A stretch of DNA of 64,000 nucleotides from Clostridia bacterium (GTDB lineage Bacteria > Bacillota > Clostridia > Oscillospirales > Acutalibacteraceae). The stretch covers positions 1 through 64,000 of the forward strand of contig JAFQBE010000008.1 of assembly GCA_017416765.1 (NCBI GenBank), in the 5' to 3' direction. A program made the position numbers and the translations under genes. Below are positions 1 through 9,457 of the stretch, in pieces. Under the pieces are notes generated by a model, which did no database searches, was not told the DNA's origin, and saw nothing but the letters and a program-made list of their open reading frames with translations. The number at the start of each line of letters is the position of its first letter. The stretch's first letter is position 1.

Positions 1-201
1 AAGAATAGAAACAAGAATAGTTATAGTGCCGAAAGCCTGTATCCATGTAGGCATGCTATCAACTAAAGCATAAGCATTTTTAGCGGCTACACCGATATAT
101 TCAAAGAGCATAAGAAAGTTATCTATAAGACCCTCGAAGAAGTCAAAAACAGCTGTTATCTTTTCAGATATCCAATTAATAGCGTCATAGATAAATTGCA
201 T
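1..201 (-). CDS. pVI-like small membrane protein of a filamentous phage-like element (partial, runs off the left edge)
   Basis: The first 67 codons are visible; the 3' end lies outside the window. The start ATG (199-201) is preceded by AGGTGAT, and this ribosome site overlaps the stop codon of the upstream gene at 208-210, so the two are translationally coupled. The N-terminus is amphipathic and rich in aromatic residues and Asp/Glu (starts MQFIYDAINW), followed by a hydrophobic stretch ending with an SMPTWIQAF motif and the start of a membrane helix. A small protein with this character directly after a protein with pIII topology matches the pIII-pVI gene order of inoviruses. The assignment rests on order and topology, not on a recognised family signature. 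It could instead be a small membrane protein of another integrative element. Confidence 0.5.
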   Translation of the reverse strand, partial: MQFIYDAINWISEKITAVFDFFEGLIDNFLMLFEYIGVAAKNAYALVDSMPTWIQAFGTITILVSIL

Positions 202-207
202 AAAACA

Positions 208-1227
208 TCACCTATTAAGTATCAAAGCAATAATACCGAGAGAAAGAACCGATATAAACAAGCCGAATACTTTACTATTAGCTTGTAAAAATTGTGTTAT
301 TAAGTCCCAAATATAGGACATTGCATTTTCATTTATTTGAATATCTATTGAATTTTGAGCGTTAGAAGCGTCTTCGTTATTCAATAGTTCGTCTTCAACT
401 TGATTGTATTCGTCTTGATTAGGGGGCAAAGTAGGGGATTGAGTAAAGCCCTCTTCGGGTCCCATGAGATACTCGACCAACAAAGACAAATAATAATCGA
501 AACTTTCAAACCAACTTTCCCAGCCGAGCATCTGTTTAATGTCTTGGTCTAAAGAAATATTAAGGTAAGTATAAATTCTATCGATTTTTTTACTAATGTT
601 ATCTGTATCGGCAAGAATATCATTAACAGAGGTTAACAGGTCAGAAACATCTGCACCCATAGAAACCAATTCTCTATAACTATTAGCTAAATTTGCACCA
701 ATGTTATAAACTTCATTTTTTAAATAACTATCTGCGCCAAAATAGGGTGTACAAGAAACAACATTAGCAGAACCAGAACAATGAACATCACCTTTGAAAA
801 TAGGTCTATAAAAGGTTACTTCAGAAGAAGAAACAGTATGAGTAAAAGGAGAATTATAGCTTACATTCTCAACAGCTACAAGTTGAATATAATTATCATC
901 CCAACAACGGTAGAGAGATAAATAATAAGAAACACCAGTTTCACCAGTAGCAAAAGTAATAGTATAACTATTCGAAGAAACATCAACAGAAACAACTGGT
1001 TCAACTTTTGAATTATTACTATCAACAACTGGAGTAATAGCCCAGAACCAAAGCTGTCCGCGATAAGTACCAGAATAAGTAGGAACTATAAAATAACTAT
1101 CTGGTTCAGAAAAATCATAATTAAAAGCATATGAACCAAAAGCAGAAACAGAAAAGGAGCAACAACCGAGAAGTATAGAAATAATGCAGAGTGTAGGGAA
1201 CAATGCTTTAAAAACTATCTTCTTCAT
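208..1227 (-). CDS. secreted, C-terminally membrane-anchored protein, pIII-like
   Basis: 339 residues with a good AAAGGAG site 8 bases before the ATG. Residues 1-30 form a signal peptide; the stretch LLGC at about 19-22 could be a lipobox, or cleavage may follow SVSA at about 26-29. A long Ser/Tyr/Asn/Val-rich ectodomain follows (about 30-250), then an acidic linker rich in Pro, Glu, Asp and Asn (about 255-300), an amphipathic segment, and one C-terminal membrane helix (about 318-337) that ends in the short basic tail NR. Signal peptide, ectodomain, flexible linker and C-terminal anchor is the layout of inovirus minor coat/adsorption protein pIII. I recognise no named domain in the ectodomain. 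The next gene is a small pVI-like protein. If the phage reading is wrong, it is a surface protein anchored through its C-terminus. Confidence 0.55.
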   Translation of the reverse strand: MKKIVFKALFPTLCIISILLGCCSFSVSAFGSYAFNYDFSEPDSYFIVPTYSGTYRGQLWFWAITPVVDSNNSKVEPVVSVDVSSNSYTITFATGETGVSYYLSLYRCWDDNYIQLVAVENVSYNSPFTHTVSSSEVTFYRPIFKGDVHCSGSANVVSCTPYFGADSYLKNEVYNIGANLANSYRELVSMGADVSDLLTSVNDILADTDNISKKIDRIYTYLNISLDQDIKQMLGWESWFESFDYYLSLLVEYLMGPEEGFTQSPTLPPNQDEYNQVEDELLNNEDASNAQNSIDIQINENAMSYIWDLITQFLQANSKVFGLFISVLSLGIIALILNR

Positions 1228-1248
1228 GCTGTTACTCCTTTATCCCGA

Positions 1249-1276
1249 GTTATACAAAATCAATGTTTTGTATAAG
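1249..1276. repeat. perfect 10-bp inverted repeat with 6-bp centre, dif-like or operator
   Basis: TTATACAAAA (1250-1259) and TTTTGTATAA (1266-1275) are perfect inverted copies around a 6-bp centre, TCAATG. With one flanking base each side the element has the 11-6-11 layout of a Xer/dif recombination site, and a Xer recombinase gene lies 500 bp away. It also sits just upstream of the ribosome site of the pIII-like gene, so it could be an operator or leader hairpin. No T-run follows on either side, so it is not a normal terminator. Confidence 0.5.
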
Positions 1277-1675
1277 TGAGGGGAGAGAAATAAGAGGAAA
1301 TGACAGTATTTTTGTATTTATTCAATTAATAGTGATTGTTTGATTATTTGGCTTAAAACCAACACTTTTCTTGTATCTTATATATTTTGTTGTTTTATTT
1401 TTTATATTTTTATCAGATAATTTTATCTGTTTTTTTATTTCATTCAAATATTTTTATTATTTTTTGTTTTGTTTATATCTGTTTGGCTTTGTTTCAGCAT
1501 CATGTTATCGAAGTTTTTATCTGATTAAATCTGATCAGTTTATTTTTAATGAATCAAGCATCGTTTAAAAAATTTCTGTTTGATTGGTGTTTGTGTAAGT
1601 TTTAATTGTATAGTTTATTGTGTTTTATTAATTTATGATTCTATATTTTTTAAATAATAAATATTTTAAAACTAT
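1277..1675. other. T-rich intergenic stretch without a supported gene
   Basis: About 400 bp with strong T bias on the plus strand and repeated ATCTGTTT / ATCTGATT words. A short inverted repeat, CAGATAA...TTATCTG (1414-1429), is followed by a run of T and could act as a plus-strand terminator. A 65-codon frame at 1371-1568 has no ribosome site and encodes only T-rich hydrophobic codons; I do not accept it as a gene. The stretch separates the phage-like genes from the chromosomal xer gene and may contain the element's junction. Confidence 0.5.
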
Positions 1676-1703
1676 TTGCGATTTGGTATTACTGTGTTAT
1701 AAT
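1676..1703 (+). promoter_or_regulatory. promoter of the xer recombinase gene
   Basis: A -35 box TTGCGA (1676-1681) and a perfect -10 TATAAT (1698-1703) are separated by 16 bp. Transcription would begin near 1710 and leave a leader of about 70 bases before the TTG start at 1780. Confidence 0.6.
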
Positions 1704-1779
1704 ATTATATAATTTGTGCTTTATCGCCTGTAAACAAATGTTCGATATGCTTTTCTTCTTCAGAAAGGAGCGTGATTTT

Positions 1780-2769
1780 TTGAAAAATTATGAAATTGAT
1801 TATTTGCCTGAAACTGTTCAGGGCTTTCTGAGCTATCAGTCGGCTGTTCTAAATAAATCTGAGCTTACTGTGCTTGAATACGCGTCCGATTTGCGTACTT
1901 TCTTTCGCTGGCTCGTCCGCAGTAAGGATGACCCTAAAAACCGTAAAGATTTAGCCGATTATGATATCCGCGGTGTTGATATTGATGTTATTTCCGCTTT
2001 GAGTCTTGGCGATTTATATGCTTTTCTTGCTTTTTGTCAGCGGGAGCTTAAAAACAGCCCGAAAACGCGAGCCCGCAAAGCATCCGCTTTGCGCAGTTAT
2101 TTCAAGTTTTTAAAATCTCATGCTTTAATTGAAAAAAATCCTGCTGAAGATTTAGGCTTGCCAGGTACAAAGAAAGCTTTGCCCAAGTATCTTACTCTTG
2201 ACCAAAGTATTGATTTGCTTGATGCTATCGACGGTAAGTTTTTTGAACGCGATTTTTGTATAATTACTTTTTTTCTTAATTGCGGTTTGCGTTTATCAGA
2301 GCTTGTCGGTCTGAATTTAAGAAGTATCCGTCCTGACGGCAGCGTTATTGTACTCGGTAAAGGTAATAAAGAACGAATTGTTTATTTGAACGATGCCTGT
2401 GCCGATGCGCTGAACAAATATCTTAAAGTTCGTCCGTCAGAAGGCTTGAAAGACCGGGAAGCGTTGTTTATCAGCCGCCATAAAAATCGTATCAGCCCAA
2501 AAACCGTACAGCATATTGTTAAAAAATTTCTTGATAAAGCAGGTATAACCGAACCGGGTTATTCTGTACATAAACTCAGGCATACTGCGGCTACGCTTAT
2601 GTATCAGCACGGTCAGGTTGATGTTATGCTTTTAAAAGAGCTTCTTGGTCACGAAAGTCTTGCAACAACGCAGATTTATACTCATGTTGCAAATGAGCAA
2701 ATTAAATCTGCTATTGAATCTAATCCTTTATCCCGTGTTAAGGCTAAAGAAAAAAAATCAGAACAGTAA
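1780..2769 (+). CDS. tyrosine recombinase XerC/XerD
   Basis: Site-specific recombinase of the Xer family, which resolves chromosome dimers at dif and is often borrowed by phages such as inoviruses for integration. I place the start at a TTG (1780) because AAGGAG (1765-1770) lies 9 bases upstream; this gives 329 residues, close to the family's usual 300-330. An open frame extends further upstream but has no ribosome site. The N-terminal SAM-like core-binding domain (about 5-110) is followed by the catalytic domain with all six catalytic positions: R171, K194, H264, R267, H291 and nucleophile Y300. It converges with and overlaps the SpoIIM-like gene by 12 bp; spoIIM and xerD are also neighbours in Bacillus, so I take it as the host gene rather than a prophage integrase. 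XerC and XerD cannot be separated by eye. Confidence 0.88.
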   Translation: MKNYEIDYLPETVQGFLSYQSAVLNKSELTVLEYASDLRTFFRWLVRSKDDPKNRKDLADYDIRGVDIDVISALSLGDLYAFLAFCQRELKNSPKTRARKASALRSYFKFLKSHALIEKNPAEDLGLPGTKKALPKYLTLDQSIDLLDAIDGKFFERDFCIITFFLNCGLRLSELVGLNLRSIRPDGSVIVLGKGNKERIVYLNDACADALNKYLKVRPSEGLKDREALFISRHKNRISPKTVQHIVKKFLDKAGITEPGYSVHKLRHTAATLMYQHGQVDVMLLKELLGHESLATTQIYTHVANEQIKSAIESNPLSRVKAKEKKSEQ

Positions 2770-3384
2770 GCTTTTGCCTATTGCCGTAACTGCAAGCGCG
2801 TCTGCCGCACAAGTCGCAGCTGTTATCAATGCCGCCGTAATATAGCGCAGGAAAAATGCCTTCGTTTCTCCCCTGCCCTCTTTATGCGATGAAAATACAT
2901 TTCGGCTTACAATTCCTGAAAGAATAAGTGATTCGTTATTTACTGCTATAAGCATTAATATATTTATTACTGCTGCGGGAAAAATCAGAACAAGTGCGAA
3001 TATCACACCGTCTTTTCTGTAATTTGTATAGAGAAATGATGAAAAAAATGATAAAGTCAAGCCGTAAAACGCCGGTATAAGCAGTATTACAGGCATACCG
3101 AGTGCATTGAAGCTGTTGAAAAAGCTTATCAGCAACGGTATTATAGAGGCAATTAACATAATTATAAAAACTTTAAAAAAACTTAGCTCGAGTATTTCGG
3201 AGAATTTATCTGTTATTGATTTACTGATATTTTCTCCGAAATTTTTATATAGTGCCGCACCTGTAAGCATACCGCAGATAAATAAAATTACGAGCAGAAG
3301 CATTCTCCAGTTTTTTACGGCTTCATTTTTCAGTTCTTCAAATGAATAGCCTATTCCTTTAAGATTAACAGTCATTGCTTTCAT
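2758..3384 (-). CDS. SpoIIM-like sporulation membrane protein
   Basis: 208 residues. A short amphipathic N-terminus is followed by about five membrane helices (roughly 28-48, 70-92, 96-120, 128-150 and 178-200). The central part, with a Gly-Met-Pro followed by a hydrophobic run, a small-residue-rich helix and a Phe-Pro-Ala-Ala motif, resembles SpoIIM (stage II sporulation protein M, part of the DMP peptidoglycan-remodelling complex that drives engulfment) in layout and length. Position next to a xer gene supports this. It is the last gene of the queA-tgt-yajC run; AAGGAGA inside the end of the preceding gene serves as its ribosome site, and the gap is only 4 bp. Identity by topology and synteny, so moderate confidence. 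Confidence 0.55.
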   Translation of the reverse strand: MKAMTVNLKGIGYSFEELKNEAVKNWRMLLLVILFICGMLTGAALYKNFGENISKSITDKFSEILELSFFKVFIIMLIASIIPLLISFFNSFNALGMPVILLIPAFYGLTLSFFSSFLYTNYRKDGVIFALVLIFPAAVINILMLIAVNNESLILSGIVSRNVFSSHKEGRGETKAFFLRYITAALITAATCAADALAVTAIGKSLLF

Positions 3385-3388
3385 TGTT

Positions 3389-3796
3389 TTATCTTCTCCT
3401 TGCTTTATTTTTCTTTTTTTTGGTCTTTATATTAGCTGCAGCTATTCCGCCAGTAATACCGCCAAAAATACAGCACAGTAACGGCACAAGTTCAAAAACA
3501 TTAACACCTTTATATGCCACAGTCATTGCAATAAATAAAATAACTGCAGGAAAAGCTGAGCTGATTATTCCGTTTAGTAGCCCTTTTTCACGCTTTTTTC
3601 TTGTTGAAATAAAACCGGCAGTAGCACCCGATATAACTGCTGCAGCAATTAAGCCGATTGAGTAAATACTTTTATCAATATTAAAATTTAAGAATATGTA
3701 AGCAAATATAAGCAGAAGTAAAATCAGTGCTGCAATCCCCGATATACCGGCTTTGATTAGTCTGTTTATATTTGAGTTCTCAACAGTTTTTGGCAT
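3389..3796 (-). CDS. small four-helix membrane protein, TIGR04086-like
   Basis: 135 residues starting at the ATG at 3794-3796 (start MPKTVENS). An upstream in-frame extension would run through a strong hairpin and is rejected. Four membrane helices lie at about 20-42, 48-66, 77-97 and 103-123, with a basic KKRE loop between helices 2 and 3 and a very basic tail of Lys and Arg. Small proteins of this topology directly after yajC, downstream of queA and tgt, are common in Clostridia and are classed as TIGR04086; their function is unknown. Its ribosome site is the GGGGG within the 3' arm of the hairpin at 3802-3837, so translation may depend on that structure opening. Confidence 0.6.
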   Translation of the reverse strand: MPKTVENSNINRLIKAGISGIAALILLLLIFAYIFLNFNIDKSIYSIGLIAAAVISGATAGFISTRKKREKGLLNGIISSAFPAVILFIAMTVAYKGVNVFELVPLLCCIFGGITGGIAAANIKTKKKKNKARRR

Positions 3797-3801
3797 AAAA
3801 T

Positions 3802-3837
3802 AACCCCCATATCCTCTTGTTAGAAGATATGAGGGTT
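3802..3837 (-). promoter_or_regulatory. 16-bp hairpin that buries the ribosome site of the next gene
   Basis: In minus-strand RNA, 3837-3822 pairs with 3817-3802 over 16 positions with a 4-base loop. Two of the pairs are G-U and would be A-C mismatches in plus-strand RNA, so the structure belongs to the minus-strand transcript. The 3' arm ends GGGGGUU, followed by AUUUU and the ATG at 3796. It can act as a terminator after yajC, or as a switch that hides the GGGGG ribosome site of the TIGR04086-like gene. Confidence 0.6.
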
Positions 3838-3866
3838 GTTTTAAAGTTATAACCGAATAGGAAAAA

Positions 3867-4316
3867 TTATTCTTCGTCCTTATTCTTCTTCTTTTTCTTT
3901 GCAAACTTTTTGCCTTCGGCTTCAATTTTTGCATCTCTTTCAGCTTTCTTTGCTTCTTCAGCTGCTGCTCTTTCAGCCTGAGCCTTTTCGTTTGCTGTGT
4001 TATTGGTCTGCATAGCCCAGCGTGTAATCTTCATCTTGTTGCGGTCTGAGCCTGTTTCAATAATCAGAGTATCGTCATCCTTGATTGTAACAACGCGACC
4101 GATGATACCGCCGATAGTTGTGATTTCATCACCAATCTGGAGAGAATCACGCATTTGCTGTTCTTCCTTCTGCTTTTTCTTCTGAGGGCGGAACATTGTG
4201 AAATACATGAATATACCCATGATAGCGATAAAAATAATCATGGTAAAGGGACTCTGCTGCTGAGCTGAACCTTCAGCACCGGCTGCAGGTGCTGCAAGAA
4301 GTGTCATAAAATCCAT
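3867..4316 (-). CDS. yajC: preprotein translocase accessory subunit YajC
   Basis: 149 residues. A short N-terminus is followed by one membrane helix (about 25-42) and the family motif FRPQKKKQKE (about 43-52), then the conserved cytosolic domain with IGDEITTIGGIIGRV. YajC associates with the SecDF-YidC part of the Sec translocon. The C-terminal 45 residues form an Ala/Glu/Lys-rich tail ending in a basic-acidic cluster, longer than in the usual roughly 100-residue protein and probably a helix on the membrane or ribosome side. It is preceded by GGAGG 11 bases before the ATG and lies 45 bp after tgt. The queA-tgt-yajC order is widespread in bacteria. Confidence 0.93.
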   Translation of the reverse strand: MDFMTLLAAPAAGAEGSAQQQSPFTMIIFIAIMGIFMYFTMFRPQKKKQKEEQQMRDSLQIGDEITTIGGIIGRVVTIKDDDTLIIETGSDRNKMKITRWAMQTNNTANEKAQAERAAAEEAKKAERDAKIEAEGKKFAKKKKKNKDEE

Positions 4317-4361
4317 AATAAGTTAAACCTCCGTAAAATCAATGCTACAATTATAAACAAT

Positions 4362-6537
<2,176 letters not shown>

Positions 6538-6572
6538 TGCAAAATCCTTAAATATATGTTATTATTACTTGT

Positions 6573-6601
6573 ATTATAATGCAAAGTGCGGCTTATTGCA
6601 A
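6573..6601 (-). promoter_or_regulatory. promoter of the queA operon
   Basis: Read on the minus strand: -35 TTGCAA (6601-6596), 17-bp spacer, -10 TATAAT (6578-6573). The sequence ATTATAAT at 6573-6580 contains a TATAAT in both directions, so the plus-strand asd gene may share this -10 region, although I see no good plus-strand -35. Confidence 0.65.
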
Positions 6602-6636
6602 GCAGTTTGCTTGATTTTTCGGAGGTAAACGTTAAA

Positions 6637-7716
6637 ATGAAAAAGTATAAGGTAGGTATTGTAGGTGCAACAGGTATGGTTGGTCAGCGTTTTATTACGC
6701 TGCTTGATAACCACCCCTGGTTTGATATTACCGTTCTTGCTGCAAGCTCACGTTCTGCAGGTCAGAAGTATAAGGATGTCGGCGGCAAGCGTTGGATGAT
6801 GGATGTCCCCTTTTCAGAAAAGGTTGGCGAAATGGTAATCATGGATGCCACAGCAGATGTTGAAAAGATTGCTTCAATGGTAGATTTTGTTTTCTGCGCT
6901 GTTGACATGAAGAAAGACGAAATCAAGGCTCTTGAAGAAGAATATGCAAAGCATGAGTGCCCTGTTGTTTCCAACAACTCCGCTCACAGACATACACCTG
7001 ATGTTCCTATGGTTATTCCGGAACTTAACCCCGAACACACAGCAATTATCGAAGCGCAGCGCAAGCGCCTTGGCACAAAGAGAGGCTTTGTTGCTGTTAA
7101 GTCCAACTGCTCACTTCAGAGCTATGTTCCTGCTATTTTCCCGCTTAACAAGTTCGGTGTTAAGGATGTTCTTGTTTGCACATATCAGGCAATCTCCGGT
7201 GCAGGTAAAAACTTTGAAACATGGCCCGAAATGGTTGATAATGTAATCCCCTTCATAGGCGGTGAAGAAGAAAAATCCGAAGTTGAACCGCTCAAGATTT
7301 ACGGTAAGGTTGAGGGCGATGCAATCGTTCCCTCAACAAGCCCTGCATTTACAGCACAGTGTATTCGAGTTCCCGTTACAAACGGTCACATGGGTGCAGT
7401 ATTTGTAAGATTTGAAAACAAGCCTTCCAAGGAAGAAATCATTGATATCTGGAACAGCTTCAAGGGTGTACCGCAGGAGCTTGAACTTCCCAGCGCACCC
7501 AAGCAGTTCCTTAATTACTTCACAGAAGACAACATGCCCCAGACAAAGCTTCAGCGTGAGCTTGAAGGCGGTATGGCTGTTTCCATCGGTCGTCTTCGTG
7601 AAGATACACAGTACGATTATAAATTTGTTTGCCTTTCCCACAACACTCTCAGAGGTGCCGCAGGTGGCGCAGTTCTTCTTGCTGAGCTTCTTTGCGCACA
7701 GGGTTATATGGACTGA
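6637..7716 (+). CDS. asd: aspartate-semialdehyde dehydrogenase, archaeal/fungal-length type
   Basis: 359 residues from the ATG at 6637, which follows GGAGG (6621-6625); an in-frame upstream extension lacks a ribosome site. The enzyme reduces aspartyl phosphate to aspartate semialdehyde, the branch point to lysine and threonine. GIVGATGMVGQRF (8-20) is the nucleotide-binding loop, C158 in SNCSLQ is the nucleophile, and H251 in VTNGHMGAV is the acid/base residue. The length and the GGEEEKSE segment resemble the roughly 350-residue archaeal/fungal branch rather than the E. coli branch. It starts an asd-dapA-dapB operon. Confidence 0.95.
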   Translation: MKKYKVGIVGATGMVGQRFITLLDNHPWFDITVLAASSRSAGQKYKDVGGKRWMMDVPFSEKVGEMVIMDATADVEKIASMVDFVFCAVDMKKDEIKALEEEYAKHECPVVSNNSAHRHTPDVPMVIPELNPEHTAIIEAQRKRLGTKRGFVAVKSNCSLQSYVPAIFPLNKFGVKDVLVCTYQAISGAGKNFETWPEMVDNVIPFIGGEEEKSEVEPLKIYGKVEGDAIVPSTSPAFTAQCIRVPVTNGHMGAVFVRFENKPSKEEIIDIWNSFKGVPQELELPSAPKQFLNYFTEDNMPQTKLQRELEGGMAVSIGRLREDTQYDYKFVCLSHNTLRGAAGGAVLLAELLCAQGYMD

Positions 7717-7737
7717 TTTTAGGAGGAATCTCACAAC

Positions 7738-8628
7738 ATGAAAAAGACAATTTTCACCGGTGCCGGTGTAGCGATTGTTACTCCTTTTACTGAGGATAAT
7801 AAAGTCAATTTTGATGAACTTGGACGAATTATTGACAATCAGATTGAAAACGGCACAGATGCTATCGTTATCTGCGGTACTACAGGTGAAGGTTCTACCC
7901 TCACCCACGAAGAACACGCAGAAGCTATTGATTTTGCCGTTAAGCACACAGCAAAGCGTATTCCCGTTATTGCAGGTACAGGCAGTAACGATACAGCTTA
8001 TGCTGTAAAGCTTTCCAACGAAGCAGAAAAGAGCGGCGTTGACGGTCTTCTTATGGTTACACCCTATTATAATAAGACTTCACAGGAAGGTCTTATCAAG
8101 CAGTATGAGTACATCAATGAAAGAGTAAGCACACCAATTATTCTTTATAATGTACCTTCAAGAACAGGTATGACTATAAAACCTGAAACTTATCTTGAGC
8201 TTTCAAAGCTGAGCAACATTGTTGCTACAAAGGAAGCAAGCGGCGATATTTCTGCTGTAGCAAAAATTGCTGCACTCTGCGGCGATAACCTTGATATTTA
8301 TTCCGGTAATGATGACCAGATTACTGCTATTATGTCACTGGGCGGTAAGGGTGTTATTTCTGTTCTTTCAAATGTTGCTCCAAAGGTTGCACACGATATT
8401 GCGGCACTTTACTTAAAGGGCGAATGTGAAGCAAGCCGTAAGCTTCAGCTTGAATACCTTGACCTTTGCAACGATTTGTTTGTTGATGTAAATCCCATTC
8501 CCGTTAAGGAAGCCATGAACATGATTGGCTGGAATGTCGGTGAAGTACGTATGCCTCTTGTTCCCATGAATCCTGCTGCAAAGGCAAAGCTTCGTGCAAC
8601 ACTTGAGCGTCACGGTCTTATTAAATAA
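7738..8628 (+). CDS. dapA: 4-hydroxy-tetrahydrodipicolinate synthase
   Basis: 296 residues, a TIM-barrel aldolase that condenses pyruvate with aspartate semialdehyde. The Schiff-base lysine is K165 in VATKEASGD; Y137 (LYNVPSRTG) with T48/T49 (CGTTGEG) and Y111 form the proton relay, and R142 binds the substrate carboxylate. AGGAGG lies 8-10 bases before the ATG, 21 bp after asd. The product of the preceding gene is the substrate here and dapB follows, so the pathway order matches the gene order. Confidence 0.97.
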   Translation: MKKTIFTGAGVAIVTPFTEDNKVNFDELGRIIDNQIENGTDAIVICGTTGEGSTLTHEEHAEAIDFAVKHTAKRIPVIAGTGSNDTAYAVKLSNEAEKSGVDGLLMVTPYYNKTSQEGLIKQYEYINERVSTPIILYNVPSRTGMTIKPETYLELSKLSNIVATKEASGDISAVAKIAALCGDNLDIYSGNDDQITAIMSLGGKGVISVLSNVAPKVAHDIAALYLKGECEASRKLQLEYLDLCNDLFVDVNPIPVKEAMNMIGWNVGEVRMPLVPMNPAAKAKLRATLERHGLIK

Positions 8629-8639
8629 TTGAAACTTTT

Positions 8640-8661
8640 AGCCGGTTCATTTGAGCCGGCT
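8640..8661 (+). promoter_or_regulatory. intercistronic stem-loop between dapA and dapB
   Basis: AGCCGGTT (8640-8647) pairs with AGCCGGCT (8654-8661) around the loop CATTTG; the second-last pair is G-U. There is no T-run after it, so it is more likely an mRNA stabiliser or weak attenuator than a full terminator. Confidence 0.55.
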
Positions 8662-8688
8662 ATACTTTAATGAAAGGTAAAAGCAACT

Positions 8689-9447
8689 ATGGTTAAAATA
8701 CTTTTAAGCGGCTGTAACGGCACTATGGGTAAGGTTATTTCAAAATGCGTTGAAGAGCGTGAAGATTGCATAATTGCTGCAGGTCTTGATGTTAACAGCA
8801 CACCTAACGGTAATTTCCCCGTATTCGGTAACGCAGATGATATTGATATTGACTGCGATGTAATAATTGATTTTTCACACCCGAGCGCACTTTCAGGTGT
8901 TATAAAATATGCTCTTAAAACAAAGACACCTGCTGTTATAGCAACAACAGGTCTGAGCGAAGAACAGATTAATTCATTACAGCTTGCTTCTTCACAGATT
9001 CCCGTATTTTTCAGCGCAAATATGTCAATCGGTGTTTCGCTTGTAAGTGAACTTGTTAAAAAAGCAGCAAGCGTACTTGGTAACAGCTTTGATATTGAAA
9101 TTGTTGAAGCACACCATAATAAAAAGATTGATGCCCCCAGCGGCACAGCGCTTATGCTTGCTGATTCAGTTTGTCAGGGTCTTGAATATAAGCCTGTATA
9201 TGAGTATAACCGTCAGGCAAAGCGCGAAAAGAGAACAAAGAACGAAATCGGTATTCACGCTATCCGCGGCGGTACAATAGTCGGTGAACATGAAATTATT
9301 TTTGCAGGTAATGATGAGATAATTACCGTTTCGCACAGCGCACGTTCAAAATCCATTTTTGCAACGGGTTCAATAAATGCCGCACTTTTCATCAGCGGTA
9401 AAACACCGGGTATGTACTCCATGAAGGACCTTGTTGCCGAAAGCTGA
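8689..9447 (+). CDS. dapB: 4-hydroxy-tetrahydrodipicolinate reductase
   Basis: 252 residues, usual length. It reduces the DapA product with NAD(P)H to tetrahydrodipicolinate for lysine and peptidoglycan diaminopimelate. The N-terminal loop LLSGCNGTMG (5-14) binds the nucleotide. The signature EAHHNKKIDAPSGTA (140-154) contains the catalytic H142/H143 and K146. The gene follows dapA after 60 bp that hold a stem-loop. No other lysine gene follows; the next gene begins 10 bp later and is unrelated. Confidence 0.96.
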   Translation: MVKILLSGCNGTMGKVISKCVEEREDCIIAAGLDVNSTPNGNFPVFGNADDIDIDCDVIIDFSHPSALSGVIKYALKTKTPAVIATTGLSEEQINSLQLASSQIPVFFSANMSIGVSLVSELVKKAASVLGNSFDIEIVEAHHNKKIDAPSGTALMLADSVCQGLEYKPVYEYNRQAKREKRTKNEIGIHAIRGGTIVGEHEIIFAGNDEIITVSHSARSKSIFATGSINAALFISGKTPGMYSMKDLVAES

Positions 9448-9457
9448 GTGAATTGAA

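Noticed and set aside
1371..1568. 65-codon open frame in the T-rich region
   Set aside because: No ribosome site, T-rich low-complexity codons, no recognisable protein.
1780..2769. Prophage integrase
   Set aside because: Next to a SpoIIM-like gene as in Bacillus, with regular Xer length; the host gene is more likely.
6538..6636. Lysine riboswitch before asd
   Set aside because: The gap to the divergent queA gene is only about 100 bp and shows no multi-helix structure.
7333..9146. Long open frames on the minus strand across asd and dapA-dapB (about 160-204 codons)
   Set aside because: They lie opposite well-recognised genes and reflect codon bias.
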